64,000 nucleotides of DNA from Roseivirga ehrenbergii (GTDB taxonomy: Bacteria; Bacteroidota; Bacteroidia; Cytophagales; Cyclobacteriaceae), in assembly GCF_001593005.1 (NCBI RefSeq), contig NZ_LQZQ01000002.1, forward strand, positions 372,001 through 436,000, written 5' to 3'. A model generated the notes under the pieces. The model did no database searches. It worked only from the letters and a program-made list of their open reading frames with translations, and was not told the origin of the DNA. The position numbers and the translations under genes are program-made. Below, piece after piece: positions 42,850-52,760 of this stretch (position 1 is its first letter; each line of letters opens with the position of its first letter).

Positions 42850-44484
42850 ATGAGACTTTTTTATCTTTTGATGTTGAGCTGTTTTGCCTTTTCAGTAACT
42901 GCGCAAGACCTACCAAAAGCATTATTAACCACACCAGAACTTTCAAACTACGAGAAAACCTCTAGCTATGCCGATGTAATGGCATTTATAGATGCCGTGA
43001 GTAAAGGAAGCAATAAGATAACCCGTATTTCTATGGGTAAGAGTTTAGAAGGAAAAGACATTCCTGTGTTGGTGTTGGCAAACCCAAAAGTGAGCACGCC
43101 AGCCGAGGCAAAAGCAAGTGGCAAGCCCATCATTTATATCCAAGGAAATATTCACTCGGGTGAAGTAGAAGGAAAAGAAGCGGTGCAGGTAATGCTTCGC
43201 GAAATCCTTCACGGAGACAAGGGTTATCTTTTGGACAATCAAATCATCCTTTTTGCGCCTATCTACAATACCGATTCTAACGATAAAATGGAAGCTGGCC
43301 GTAGACCTTCGCAAGAAGACAGCCCAAAAGAAGTAGGAATTAGAGAAAATAGCCAAGGCTGGGATTTGAACCGTGATGGCATTAAACAAGAAGCCTTAGA
43401 AACCAACGGACTTATTCAAAATATCATTGTGCCTTGGGACCCTGCGCTTTTCGTAGACCTACACACCACTAACGGTGTTTGGCATGGCTATTCACTTACT
43501 TGGGCACCTAGCTACCATACCGCTGGCGAAAAAGCGCCATATGATTTTACTTGGGATAGAATTCTTCCAGAGGTAACCGAGCAAGTAAAGAAGAAAGATA
43601 ATGTATACCTCGGCCCATATGGTTACTTCTACCCACAGAGAGAAGGCTGGCCGATTAAGTCTATTAGTACCTATAATCACCACCCACGTTATTTGGTGAA
43701 CCAGTTTGGTTTAAGAAATAGAATGGCAATTTTGAGTGAAGCCTTTGCTCATGAGCGTTTGTACCAACGTATCAATTCTACCTATGCGTTTATAAGAGAG
43801 ATTTTGGAATTCACCAATAAGAATGGAAAGGAAATGTTGAAGGTAAATGCCCAAGCCGAAGCCGCAGCCATTCAATTGGTAAAAGAACAAGGTGGCAAAG
43901 TAAGCAAAGGAGTAAGGTTTGAAATGACACCTTTGGAAGAAAAAATTCCTGCTTACCGAGCATACAATTACGTTGAGTATGAAGAAACTGAAGGCAATAG
44001 ACCTGGAAAACGTTACTTGAGAAAGCCAGAAATTGTTGAGTTGCCTGATGTAGTGAATTACAGTGCGTTTACCCCAACAGTTACTGCCATTTTACCAAAG
44101 GGCTACATTATTCCGGCCGAGTTTGCCAACATTGCCGAACACCTAATGAAGAACGGGGTGAAGGTGACAAAGCTTGAAAAGAATGTGAGAGCAACAGGTC
44201 AGGCATATAAAGCGACAAAATTAGCGCTAGCGCAAAGACCTTTCGAAAAGCACAACATGGCGACTATTGAAGGAGCCTTTGAAAACACCACTAAGAAATT
44301 TGGTAAAGGCGATTATTGGGTAGACTTAGCTCAGCCTTTGGCCAATCTTATTTTCTATATGTTAGAACCAGAATCAGATGATGGGTTAGTAACTTGGAAT
44401 TTCTTTGATGAGTATTTCCAAAAAAATGGCATTGATCAAAAAGCTGTTGAATACCCTGTTTTTAAATATTTTGAATTGAAGTAA
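42850..44484 (+). CDS. Exported M14-family zinc carboxypeptidase
   Basis: 544 residues from the ATG at 42850. A signal peptide (LFYLLMLSCFAFSVTAQ) is followed by an M14 domain: the zinc ligands H-x2-E in NIHSGEVEGKEAVQ and H in FVDLHTTNGVWHGY. A long C-terminal extension follows. It likely trims peptides in the periplasm or outside the cell. It lies one base before the M28 peptidase gene, so the two probably form a peptide-degradation operon. A longer TTG start at 42790 would bury the signal peptide and is less likely. Confidence 0.9.
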   Translation: MRLFYLLMLSCFAFSVTAQDLPKALLTTPELSNYEKTSSYADVMAFIDAVSKGSNKITRISMGKSLEGKDIPVLVLANPKVSTPAEAKASGKPIIYIQGNIHSGEVEGKEAVQVMLREILHGDKGYLLDNQIILFAPIYNTDSNDKMEAGRRPSQEDSPKEVGIRENSQGWDLNRDGIKQEALETNGLIQNIIVPWDPALFVDLHTTNGVWHGYSLTWAPSYHTAGEKAPYDFTWDRILPEVTEQVKKKDNVYLGPYGYFYPQREGWPIKSISTYNHHPRYLVNQFGLRNRMAILSEAFAHERLYQRINSTYAFIREILEFTNKNGKEMLKVNAQAEAAAIQLVKEQGGKVSKGVRFEMTPLEEKIPAYRAYNYVEYEETEGNRPGKRYLRKPEIVELPDVVNYSAFTPTVTAILPKGYIIPAEFANIAEHLMKNGVKVTKLEKNVRATGQAYKATKLALAQRPFEKHNMATIEGAFENTTKKFGKGDYWVDLAQPLANLIFYMLEPESDDGLVTWNFFDEYFQKNGIDQKAVEYPVFKYFELK

Positions 44485-44485
44485 T

Positions 44486-45973
44486 ATGAAAAAGACACTC
44501 CTTTTTTCAGGCTTGTTGCTGTTTATTGGTAGCGCCTGCAGTCCTCTTACTGACAAAGAAAAAACAGACGCTACGGTAAACAAAGAAACCATCAAGGAGC
44601 ACATTTACTACTTGGCTTCAGATGAAATGAAAGGCCGCGATACTGGCTCACCAGAAATTTTAAAAGCAGCAGATTACATTGCTGATCAGTTGAAAGCTTA
44701 TGGTGCTAAACCTGTGCCAGGTGCCGATGGTTATTTTCAGGCTGTACCAATTAGAAAGAAAAGCCCAGCGGAGTCTGCTACTTTAGATTTCTCGGGTAAG
44801 AATTTTGAACTAGGAACCAACCTTTTAGTATTAGAAGGCCAAAGCGAAAAAGTGGAAGGCGAAATCGTATACCTCAATTATGCATTGGCAGCCGATTATG
44901 AAGGAAAGGATGTAGAGGGCAAAATAGTATTCGCAAAAATTGGCGATGGGGAAGCTACTGACACACGTCAAATTCTTCAGTTCAGCCGTCAGAAATACCA
45001 ATTGGCTTTAGAAAATGGAGCAGCTGGAATCGTAGAATTCTATAACCTTCCTACTTCGTTCGAACAAGTAGGAGCCCGTTTCAGAAGCACTAGCTTGAGT
45101 ATCGATCCTGATGGTGATGAAGGAAAAATCATTCCTCAGCTTTGGTTGAAGGATGCCGACAATTCTACCCAAAGGTTTATGATGACGCGCAGCATCAAAA
45201 GAGCGAATATTGAAATCAAGGGAATGGTGAATGAGCTGACCAAAGACAAAAACGTCTTGGCCATGATTGAGGGTACTGATCCTGAATTGAAAGATGAGTT
45301 CATCATGTTTTCTGCACACTACGATCACGTAGGCATTGGAAGACCAGACGAAACAGGAGACTCTATTTACAACGGTACTCGAGATAACGCGATTGGAACA
45401 GTAACGGTGCTTTCTGCTGCAGAGAATATTGGTAAGTACCCAATGAGAAGATCTGCGCTTTTTGTGTTGTACACAGGCGAAGAGAAAGGTCTTATCGGAA
45501 GTAGATGGATGGCCGATAACCCAATTGTGCCTTTAAATGAAATTGTGTTTTGCTGGAATAGCGACAACGCTGGCTATAACGATACCACCATTTCTACTGT
45601 CGTAGGCTTGGAAAGATTTACCGTAGTGCCACAATTGATAAAGGACGCCAACACGGCTTATGGCCTTACTGCCATTGATGATCCTGCGGGTGAGCAAGGC
45701 CTATTCGATAGATCGGATAATGTGAGCTTTGCACGAAAGGGAATTCCAGCACCTACTTATAGCTTGGGCTTCCGTGCTTTTGATGGAGATGTAACCAAAT
45801 ACTATCACCAACCAGGAGACAACCCCGAAACAGTAGATTACGACTATCTATTTAAGTTCTTCAGCAGTTACGTATTGGCTTCACGCCTTATCGGAAATGC
45901 AGATGAAACTCCGTTCTGGATTGAAAGTGATAAATACTACGAAACAGGAAAAGCGCTTTATGGAAAGGAGTAG
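44486..45973 (+). CDS. M28-family aminopeptidase lipoprotein with PA domain
   Basis: A 495-residue protein. The lipobox cysteine is at the end of LLFSGLLLFIGSAC (residue 18). A PA insert (about 110-210) is followed by the M28 di-zinc site: FSAHYDHVGIG, GTRDNAIGTV, YTGEEKGLIGSR, WNSDNAGY and YYHQPGD. It removes N-terminal residues from peptides and is membrane-anchored. It is coupled to the M14 gene upstream and ends at a terminator. Confidence 0.92.
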   Translation: MKKTLLFSGLLLFIGSACSPLTDKEKTDATVNKETIKEHIYYLASDEMKGRDTGSPEILKAADYIADQLKAYGAKPVPGADGYFQAVPIRKKSPAESATLDFSGKNFELGTNLLVLEGQSEKVEGEIVYLNYALAADYEGKDVEGKIVFAKIGDGEATDTRQILQFSRQKYQLALENGAAGIVEFYNLPTSFEQVGARFRSTSLSIDPDGDEGKIIPQLWLKDADNSTQRFMMTRSIKRANIEIKGMVNELTKDKNVLAMIEGTDPELKDEFIMFSAHYDHVGIGRPDETGDSIYNGTRDNAIGTVTVLSAAENIGKYPMRRSALFVLYTGEEKGLIGSRWMADNPIVPLNEIVFCWNSDNAGYNDTTISTVVGLERFTVVPQLIKDANTAYGLTAIDDPAGEQGLFDRSDNVSFARKGIPAPTYSLGFRAFDGDVTKYYHQPGDNPETVDYDYLFKFFSSYVLASRLIGNADETPFWIESDKYYETGKALYGKE

Positions 45974-45996
45974 AACTCTAACAAATTGAAGATTAT

Positions 45997-46023
45997 AAAA
46001 GCCCTTGAAAGAGGGCTTTTTTC
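45997..46023 (+). terminator. Intrinsic terminator
   Basis: AAAAGCCCT / AGGGCTTTT stem with a six-base loop and a T-run, 23 bases after the M28 gene. Confidence 0.85.
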
Positions 46024-46097
46024 GTTTATTAACCGTCACTCTGAGGTTGAGTTTGTAAATCGAAACCGCTAGAGTCTGTCTGTTTAGAGCGGAAATG

Positions 46098-46331
46098 CTA
46101 AACAACTAACAGCTTCACTCGATCTTTAACTTCTTCCCAACTTGAACCAGAGTTTGGGTACTTTTCATGTTCTTCAAGTCTTTCTTCAAGAAGAGCTTTA
46201 TGTTCTTTACTCAGGGTATAATCTGATTCATCTATACCAGATTGCACGATTGAATACAGCGCTTCAAGTGCTTTGTCATCTGCCTTGTTGATAAAGTCGT
46301 GTAATTTCTCCCTGATATCTGCGCTGCTCAT
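46098..46331 (-). CDS. Addiction-module antitoxin-like protein (orphan)
   Basis: 77 residues from the ATG at 46331. SSADIREKLHDFINKADDKALEALYSIVQSG is followed by LSKEHKALLEERLEEHEKYPNSGSSWEEVKDRV, the C-terminal pattern of putative addiction-module components (small RelB/ParD-like antitoxins). No ParE/RelE toxin frame follows within the expected distance; the stop at 46098 is followed by the terminator region of the opposite-strand M28 gene. It ends 32 bases before the mutS start side (mutS lies downstream in the same direction from 48972). It may be an orphan antitoxin left after toxin loss, or a regulator. Confidence 0.65.
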   Translation of the reverse strand: MSSADIREKLHDFINKADDKALEALYSIVQSGIDESDYTLSKEHKALLEERLEEHEKYPNSGSSWEEVKDRVKLLVV

Positions 46332-46362
46332 ACGGGTCTTTTTTGTCAAAAATAACGAAAAT

Positions 46363-48972
46363 CTACTTCTTCAACTTTCCTTTAATCTCATTTAGTTTGA
46401 GCAATGCTTCTACTGGCGAAATGGTGTTGATGTCTAGCGTCTCAAGAATTTCCTTGATTTCATTGAAAGTTGGGTCGGCTTCAAAGAGGTTCAGCTGAAA
46501 GTTGTTCTTTGGCATATCCTTGATCTTGTCGTCCGTTTGGTTGCGGATTTTGTCCTTTTCCAAATGATGCATTATTTCCGCAGCGCGAATGACAACGGGG
46601 TTTGGCATACCCGCCATTTGCGCTACATGAATACCAAAACTGTGTTCGCTGCCGCCTTCTTTGAGCTTGCGCATAAAAATCACCTTGTTGCCCACTTCCT
46701 TTACCGAAACGTTGAAGTTCTTAATCGCAGGAAAGTCTTCTTGCAACTGATTCAGCTCATGGTAATGCGTAGCAAAAAGCGTTTTAGGTTTGAATTTGTC
46801 GTGGTTATGCAAGTATTCCACAATCGACCAAGCAATGGAAATTCCATCGTAAGTACTTGTTCCTCTACCAATTTCGTCCATTAACACCAAGCTTCGATCG
46901 CTCAAATTATTAAGTATGCTTGCCGTTTCGGTCATTTCTACCATGAATGTAGATTCGCCTTTCGACAGGTTATCGCTGGCGCCTACTCTTGTAAATACTT
47001 TATCGGTAATGCCTAAAATAGCGGCTTTGGCCGGCACATAGCAACCCATTTGCGCCATCAACACAATCAGGGCCGTTTGGCGCAAGAGCGCAGATTTACC
47101 CGCCATATTTGGCCCGGTAATAATTAGAATTTGATGCGTTTGGTCGTCCAAGAAAACATCATTCGGCACATAGCTTTCACCCACAGGCAATTGCTTTTCA
47201 ATCACAGGATGGCGGCCTTCCTGAATATCAATGATCATTTTGTCATTGATTTGCGGACGGCAATAATGGTTAATCTCGGCTACGGTGGCAAATGAAATGA
47301 GGCAATCTAACATGCCCACCACCTTGGCATTTTGCTGTACTTGAGCAGTGTATTCAGCCGCAAATGAAACCAAGTCGAGAAAAATCTGCTGCTCAATGGC
47401 TTGAATCTTATCTTCGGCAGTTAAGATTTTGTCCTCGTAGGTTTTTAGCTCTTCGGTAATGTAGCGTTCTGCATTCACCAAGGTTTGCTTTCTGATCCAC
47501 TCCGCAGGCACTTTGTCTTTATGCGAATTGGTAACCTCTAAGTAATAACCGAATACTTTATTGTAGGCAATTTTTAGCGAAGTAATGCCTGTGCGTTCCG
47601 TTTCTCGCTGCTGAATTTGCAGCAAATAATCTTTTCCAGAATGCGATATTTTCCGAAGCTCATCTAGCTCTTCATCTACGCCATCTTGCACAAAATTGCC
47701 TTGGTGCACTAGCATAGGAGCCTCTTCTTTTAACTGCTCTTGAATGCGTTCTAATAGTTTGTCGCAAGGGTTTAGTTGGTCTGCCAAAGCTTGCAATGCT
47801 TTGTGTGGCGCATTGGCCGCATAACCCTGAATTGGCCGAATATTCTCCAAAGCTTTGCGCAGCTGATTCATTTCGCGAGGGTTAATTCTACCAACAGCTA
47901 CTTTAGAAATCAATCGCTCCAAATCACCAATTTGCTTAAGGTGGGCAGAAATTTCATCGCGCAGTTCAGTGTTTTCTGCAAAAGCATCTACAATAGAAAG
48001 GCGTTCTTCAATTCTGCTTTTTTCCTTTAGCGGAAGCACCATCCAGCGTTTCATTAAACGGCTACCCATTGGAGTATAGGTATGATCTAGAATATTAATT
48101 AAGGGTACTCCGCCTTCTTGTTGCGGGTAAACCAATTCTAAGTTTCGGATGGTGAATTTATCGAGCCAAACGTATTTATCTTCTTCAATTCTACTGATTG
48201 AGGCAATGTGCTTTACTTCCTTATGCTCTGTTTCTTCCAAATAATGAAGAATAGCGCCCGAAGCAATAATGCCTAAGCCAAGGCTTTCTATACCATAACC
48301 TTTAAGGTTAGCGGTTTCAAAATGATTAGTCAGCTTTTCGTAAGCATAATCATAGGCATAAACCCAGTCATCTAAATGGTAGGTATTGTGGGATTCTTTA
48401 AAGCGATCGTAGAAAACCTCTCGGTTCGATTTACAAAAAATGAATTCTGAAGGATTTAAACTCTGTACGAGTTTGTCTATATATTCTTTAGAGCCTTGTG
48501 CCGTTAAAAACTCACCCGTAGAAAGGTCGAGAAAGGAAATACCCACTTGGTCTTTATCGAAAAAGAGCGAAGCCAAGTAGTTGTTTCGCTTTTTATCGAG
48601 CACGTTATCGTTGAAGGAAAGACCAGGAGTCACCAATTCAGTAACCCCGCGCTTTACAATTCCTTTTACCGACTTTGGGTCTTCCAGCTGATCGCAAATG
48701 GCAACTCTGTTTCCGGCTCGAACTAATTTAGGCAGGTAGTTATCTAAGGAATGATGCGGAAAACCGGCCAATTCAATATGGCTGGCAGAGCCATTGGCGC
48801 GTTTGGTGAGCACAATATCAAGCACCTTGCTGGCTTTAATAGCATCTTCGCCAAAGGTTTCGTAGAAATCGCCTACCCTAAAAAGCAACAGCGCCTCAGG
48901 GTGTTTGGCTTTGATGGCATTGTACTGCTTCATCAACGGGGTTTCCTTCACTTCTGCCTTTGCCTTCGCCAT
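46363..48972 (-). CDS. mutS: DNA mismatch repair protein MutS
   Basis: An 869-residue MutS from the ATG at 48972. The mismatch-reading motif FRVGDFYETFGEDA is near the N-terminus. Connector, lever and clamp domains follow. The ATPase has Walker A GPNMAGKS (about 619), Walker B LVLMDEIGRGTSTYDG and ATHYHEL. It recognises mispairs and recruits MutL (not in this window). The longer frame upstream to 49029 is replaced by a promoter-like segment. It belongs to the MutS1 type by length and domain order. Confidence 0.95.
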   Translation of the reverse strand: MAKAKAEVKETPLMKQYNAIKAKHPEALLLFRVGDFYETFGEDAIKASKVLDIVLTKRANGSASHIELAGFPHHSLDNYLPKLVRAGNRVAICDQLEDPKSVKGIVKRGVTELVTPGLSFNDNVLDKKRNNYLASLFFDKDQVGISFLDLSTGEFLTAQGSKEYIDKLVQSLNPSEFIFCKSNREVFYDRFKESHNTYHLDDWVYAYDYAYEKLTNHFETANLKGYGIESLGLGIIASGAILHYLEETEHKEVKHIASISRIEEDKYVWLDKFTIRNLELVYPQQEGGVPLINILDHTYTPMGSRLMKRWMVLPLKEKSRIEERLSIVDAFAENTELRDEISAHLKQIGDLERLISKVAVGRINPREMNQLRKALENIRPIQGYAANAPHKALQALADQLNPCDKLLERIQEQLKEEAPMLVHQGNFVQDGVDEELDELRKISHSGKDYLLQIQQRETERTGITSLKIAYNKVFGYYLEVTNSHKDKVPAEWIRKQTLVNAERYITEELKTYEDKILTAEDKIQAIEQQIFLDLVSFAAEYTAQVQQNAKVVGMLDCLISFATVAEINHYCRPQINDKMIIDIQEGRHPVIEKQLPVGESYVPNDVFLDDQTHQILIITGPNMAGKSALLRQTALIVLMAQMGCYVPAKAAILGITDKVFTRVGASDNLSKGESTFMVEMTETASILNNLSDRSLVLMDEIGRGTSTYDGISIAWSIVEYLHNHDKFKPKTLFATHYHELNQLQEDFPAIKNFNVSVKEVGNKVIFMRKLKEGGSEHSFGIHVAQMAGMPNPVVIRAAEIMHHLEKDKIRNQTDDKIKDMPKNNFQLNLFEADPTFNEIKEILETLDINTISPVEALLKLNEIKGKLKK

Positions 48973-48999
48973 AAATTGAATTTGATTTTTGTGCTTCTT

Positions 49000-49029
49000 C
49001 AAAAATAGAAAAATCCACTGCGCTTTCAA
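49000..49029 (-). promoter_or_regulatory. Bacteroidota-type promoter of mutS
   Basis: On the minus strand the -7 box TATTTTTG (49007-49000) and a TTG (49029-49027) are 19 bases apart, a normal spacing. The mutS ATG is 27 bases downstream of the box. Confidence 0.6.
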
Positions 49030-49273
49030 TTTCCTATTTATAAAAGTCTGGAAATAGAAGGTTTGTTGTATTGCTAGACAAGCACTGGGACAACGAAAAA
49101 TATAGTTTTTGGTACTCCTTTATCAAAATGACAAAGCTTTTTTCAATGTGAAAAAAATCTTGAGGTTGAATTTTCTGAAAAGTCCAAAATAGGCCAATTA
49201 AAGGCCTTTGGCATGAATGGCATCATGTTCGCCTAATGGCCAAGAGTTAAATTCTAAATTAAAACTGAAAGTT

Positions 49274-50197
49274 ATGAAATATCTAAAATCACTAGCCGCT
49301 ACACTCTTAATCATTCCAACATTAATGTTTACGAGTTGCGATGACGACAATTCAATTGAGCTTGACGGAACAGGAACCGCTAGGCTAGAAGCAACCGATG
49401 CTGCAGTGGATGCAGAGAATATCACTGGCGTTTTCTTGTCTGTAGACGAAGCGCAATTTATGGCCAATGGTCAAATTCAGAATTCAATCATGTTTGAATC
49501 TCCAAAAGAGTTTAACCTGATGGATTACCAAAATGGTGAAACCTATATTTTGGGTGAAACTGAATTGGAAGCTGGCGCTTACGATGAAATTCGTTTGATC
49601 TTGACTTCTTCTAACGAAGCTTATGTGAAGTATCTTAATGGATCGACTGAAGAAGTTGTAGTGCCAAATGGATCAACTTCGGGCTATGCAATTACGGGCG
49701 ATTTTGAAGTAATGGCCAATAGCATGAATGAACTTGTACTTGATGTAGACTTGAGAAAAGCTCTTGTTAAAAAGGGTAGTGGTGAATTCAATTTAAGACC
49801 AACAGCCAGATTGATTACTAAATCTACTGCAGGTATGATTCAAGGAGCCGTAGATGAAGACAATATGGATGATGCTGACAAAGTAGTTGTATATGCATAC
49901 TTAGAAGGTACTTTTGAAGACTCTGAAATGGACGAGCCGACTGATGGAAATTCAAGATTTGAGAATTCAGTAAATAGTGCTGTAGCAGATGCTAGCGGAA
50001 ACTTTACCTTGGCCTTTATGCCAGAAGGTGATTATGAGCTAATTGTAGCCTCTTATAAAAGAGATCAACTTTTAGGTGGTGAATTAAAGTTTGAATCAGC
50101 CACGCAGGTTGAAGTTTCAATAGATGGTGAAACCACATCAGTTATTGAAGTACAAGCAAAAATAGTAACCAACTTACTAATCAACTTATTTCAATAA
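49274..50197 (+). CDS. DUF4382 lipoprotein
   Basis: 307 residues from the ATG at 49274. The lipobox is in LAATLLIIPTLMFTSC. The DUF4382 domain runs from about 30 to 180: GTARLEATDAAVDAENITGVFLSVDEAQF and LEAGAYDEIRLILTSSNEAYV. A carboxypeptidase-regulatory-like beta-sandwich follows at the C-terminus (NFTLAFMPEGDYELIVASY). Its function is unknown; it is probably surface- or periplasm-exposed. It stands alone with a terminator after it, next to mutS on the opposite strand. Confidence 0.85.
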   Translation: MKYLKSLAATLLIIPTLMFTSCDDDNSIELDGTGTARLEATDAAVDAENITGVFLSVDEAQFMANGQIQNSIMFESPKEFNLMDYQNGETYILGETELEAGAYDEIRLILTSSNEAYVKYLNGSTEEVVVPNGSTSGYAITGDFEVMANSMNELVLDVDLRKALVKKGSGEFNLRPTARLITKSTAGMIQGAVDEDNMDDADKVVVYAYLEGTFEDSEMDEPTDGNSRFENSVNSAVADASGNFTLAFMPEGDYELIVASYKRDQLLGGELKFESATQVEVSIDGETTSVIEVQAKIVTNLLINLFQ

Positions 50198-50206
50198 TTG
50201 ATTAAC

Positions 50207-50253
50207 GAAAGGCGCCTGCTGAATACTTTCAGTTGGGTGCCTTTCTCTTTTTT
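50207..50253 (+). terminator. Intrinsic terminator
   Basis: GAAAGGC / GCCTTTC stem extended by CC-GG pairs, with a loop of about 22 bases, then a T-rich run after the DUF4382 gene. Confidence 0.7.
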
Positions 50254-50342
50254 GAGTTGAACATATTGTCTACCGGAAGGTTATCTAGCGTATATTGAGA
50301 AAGTAATTTTCAATATTTTATTTTTTCAACGTTAGGCGATAG

Positions 50343-52760
50343 ATGGCTCGTTTCAAACTCAATAACCGACTCACTTTAGCATGGATTGTAAATCTGGCTT
50401 TGATCGTGCTTACCGTAGTTATTTCGGTGGCAGGCTATAAGGCATACCAAAGATTGAACAACATGGTGAGTGAGCTGCAGCAAAATGCAGAGCAAAACTT
50501 TAATCTATTGATTTTGAAGGATGTATCCTTCTATGTTAACGAGATGGAAACTCAAATTGATGCTTATCGAAATAATTCCAAACCCGATTATATCCGAAAT
50601 TTTAATGCGTCTTTAGACAACAGTCAGTACTTGATTGACTCACTTAAAGCAAATTATACAAAAGATGAAATGATCGCCCTCTGCGATTCCCTTTCCTTTT
50701 TGATAAAAGAACGAGCCAAAGTACAGACCAAATTGACGGCTATTAATTCGGATTTGCTTGAAAACACATTGGAAGATTTAACTCAGAAAATAGAGGCGTT
50801 GCCAAAGGCAATCTCTGAGGCGGATACACTCAAGGAAACTACAAGAAAAATAGGTTTTGGGACAAAGGTCACGAATTTGTTTAGAAAAAAAGAGAACAGA
50901 ATAAAAGCAGATACCACCGTAGCGCCAACTCAATCAGAGATTCTCCAAACCGAAATTATGTCAGAACTGGCCAAAGCGAAAGAAGAGAGTAAGGAAAAAG
51001 GGTCTGAATTGCGTTATCAGCTTTCTACCTTGGAAAAAGAATCTCAGGTATTTCAGAATAAAATTATAGATGTAATTAATGCGCTTGAATCACACGAACT
51101 TGAAGAGGGTAGAGATCATGTAAAAGATATTCAGGGCTTGGCCAATGACACCAACCGCGAAGTGGTTATTTTTTCAGCATTATCAAGCGCGCTTTTGCTT
51201 ATTACATTAATCAGCCAGTTGAATTATGTAGGTAGAAATAGAAAATACCAAGCAGTGCTTCGCGAAGCCAAAAAGAACGCAGAAGAACTGGCCGATGCTA
51301 AAGAGAAATTCTTAGCCAATATGAGTCATGAAATCCGTACACCAATGAATGCCATTTCGGGTTTTACTAATCAGTTATTAAAAACTACAGCCCCTGGAGA
51401 ACAAAAAGACCAATTAGAAATAATTAAAAGTTCTTCCGATCACCTGTTGCATTTACTGAACGACATTCTTGATTTTTCTAAACTTCACGCCAATAAGGTA
51501 AAGCTGAATAAGGAAGCCTTCGACCTTAAATTATTGCTCAACGATACCATGCGCATTTTTGAGGAAATGGCCGATGAAAAGGGTTTGAAATTGAAAACGT
51601 CTTTCGATGGCATTCCGAATTATGTAATAGGAGATGAGCACAGGTTACGTCAAATAATACTTAACCTTTTGCATAACGCTATTAAGTTTACCCCAAAAGG
51701 CTATGTCGAACTGAGTGCTTCTGTAGTGTCTAAGTCAGCAGAAAATGTGAGTTTACGAATATCGGTGAAGGACAGTGGTGTGGGTATTCCAAAGAACAAA
51801 CAAGCCAAAATTTTTGAAGAGTTTGAACAAGCCACAGTGGCCGATGAAGCCAAAGGAACCGGACTTGGTTTGGCTATTTCTGCCATGCTGGTAAAACTAC
51901 ATGAGGGTGAGTTTTTAATCGAAAGCGAGCCCGACCAAGGCACAGAAATGATTCTAATTTTGCCTTTTACACTTAGCCAAAGCATAAAAGAAGAGGTAAA
52001 ATCGAAAGATGAAAACCTAATTCATTTATCAGGAATTGCGGTTTTGGTTGCCGATGACGAGCCCTTCAACCTAAAACTTTTAGAAACCATTTTTAAAACT
52101 CACGATATAAAAATGGTACAGACACATAATGGAACCGAAGCTCTTGCAGCACTTGAAACCCAGGTGTTTGATATTGCCATTTTAGACGTTAAAATGCCAG
52201 GGCTCAGCGGCTTAGAGGTAGTAAGGAAAGTTCGGGCCGGAAAAGGAAAGAACAGTCAAACCCCAATGATTGCCCTTACCGCTACTGTTTCTGAGCAAGA
52301 AATGAAAGAGAGCTTGGCTTCTGGCTTTAATCGAGTATTGAGAAAACCATTTGATGAAAATGCTTTGCTTGAAATGATTCGTGTAGAAACGATGAAAACC
52401 AAAATGAAGAGTTCATCAGCCCCTAAAATGGTAAAAGCAGTAGCCAAGTTTGATCTCTCTGGCTTGCGCGAAATGGGCGATGACGATTTTGTAAAAGAAA
52501 TGGTGTCCATTTTTAAGTCGAGTTCTGCCAGAAGTATAGAGAATTTAAAGAAAGCGATTCAGCTTAAAATTAGAGAGAGCCTTAAAAACGAAGCCCATAA
52601 AATGCTTCCTCCAGCGCGTCACCTCAGTGCTACAGATTTAGTAAAAGCGTTAGAAGCATTACAAGCCAAAGCCGATAAAGAAACCTTTGATGAGCTCAGC
52701 ATTCGTATTGCTGAAATAGAAACAATTTATAATGGAATTAAAGAAGCTTTGAAGGGCTAA
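50343..52760 (+). CDS. Hybrid sensor histidine kinase / response regulator with Hpt domain
   Basis: An 805-residue phosphorelay protein. The first transmembrane segment is at about 10-33, followed by a periplasmic helical/coiled-coil sensor region (40-270) and a second transmembrane segment near 275-298. HisKA has FLANMSHEIRTPMNAISGF (His about 329). The ATPase has NLLHNAIKFTPKG and GLGLAIS. The receiver domain has VADDEPFN and ILDVKMPG (Asp about 615). A C-terminal Hpt-like domain has NEAHKMLPPARHL (His about 752). All relay steps are thus in one chain. No HAMP domain and no dedicated output regulator are next to it, so the final regulator must be encoded elsewhere. Confidence 0.93.
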   Translation: MARFKLNNRLTLAWIVNLALIVLTVVISVAGYKAYQRLNNMVSELQQNAEQNFNLLILKDVSFYVNEMETQIDAYRNNSKPDYIRNFNASLDNSQYLIDSLKANYTKDEMIALCDSLSFLIKERAKVQTKLTAINSDLLENTLEDLTQKIEALPKAISEADTLKETTRKIGFGTKVTNLFRKKENRIKADTTVAPTQSEILQTEIMSELAKAKEESKEKGSELRYQLSTLEKESQVFQNKIIDVINALESHELEEGRDHVKDIQGLANDTNREVVIFSALSSALLLITLISQLNYVGRNRKYQAVLREAKKNAEELADAKEKFLANMSHEIRTPMNAISGFTNQLLKTTAPGEQKDQLEIIKSSSDHLLHLLNDILDFSKLHANKVKLNKEAFDLKLLLNDTMRIFEEMADEKGLKLKTSFDGIPNYVIGDEHRLRQIILNLLHNAIKFTPKGYVELSASVVSKSAENVSLRISVKDSGVGIPKNKQAKIFEEFEQATVADEAKGTGLGLAISAMLVKLHEGEFLIESEPDQGTEMILILPFTLSQSIKEEVKSKDENLIHLSGIAVLVADDEPFNLKLLETIFKTHDIKMVQTHNGTEALAALETQVFDIAILDVKMPGLSGLEVVRKVRAGKGKNSQTPMIALTATVSEQEMKESLASGFNRVLRKPFDENALLEMIRVETMKTKMKSSSAPKMVKAVAKFDLSGLREMGDDDFVKEMVSIFKSSSARSIENLKKAIQLKIRESLKNEAHKMLPPARHLSATDLVKALEALQAKADKETFDELSIRIAEIETIYNGIKEALKG

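Noticed and set aside
46024-46097. Possible dispersed repeat with CACTCTGAGGTTGAG
   Set aside because: Only one copy is visible and no palindrome could be closed; not enough to call an element.
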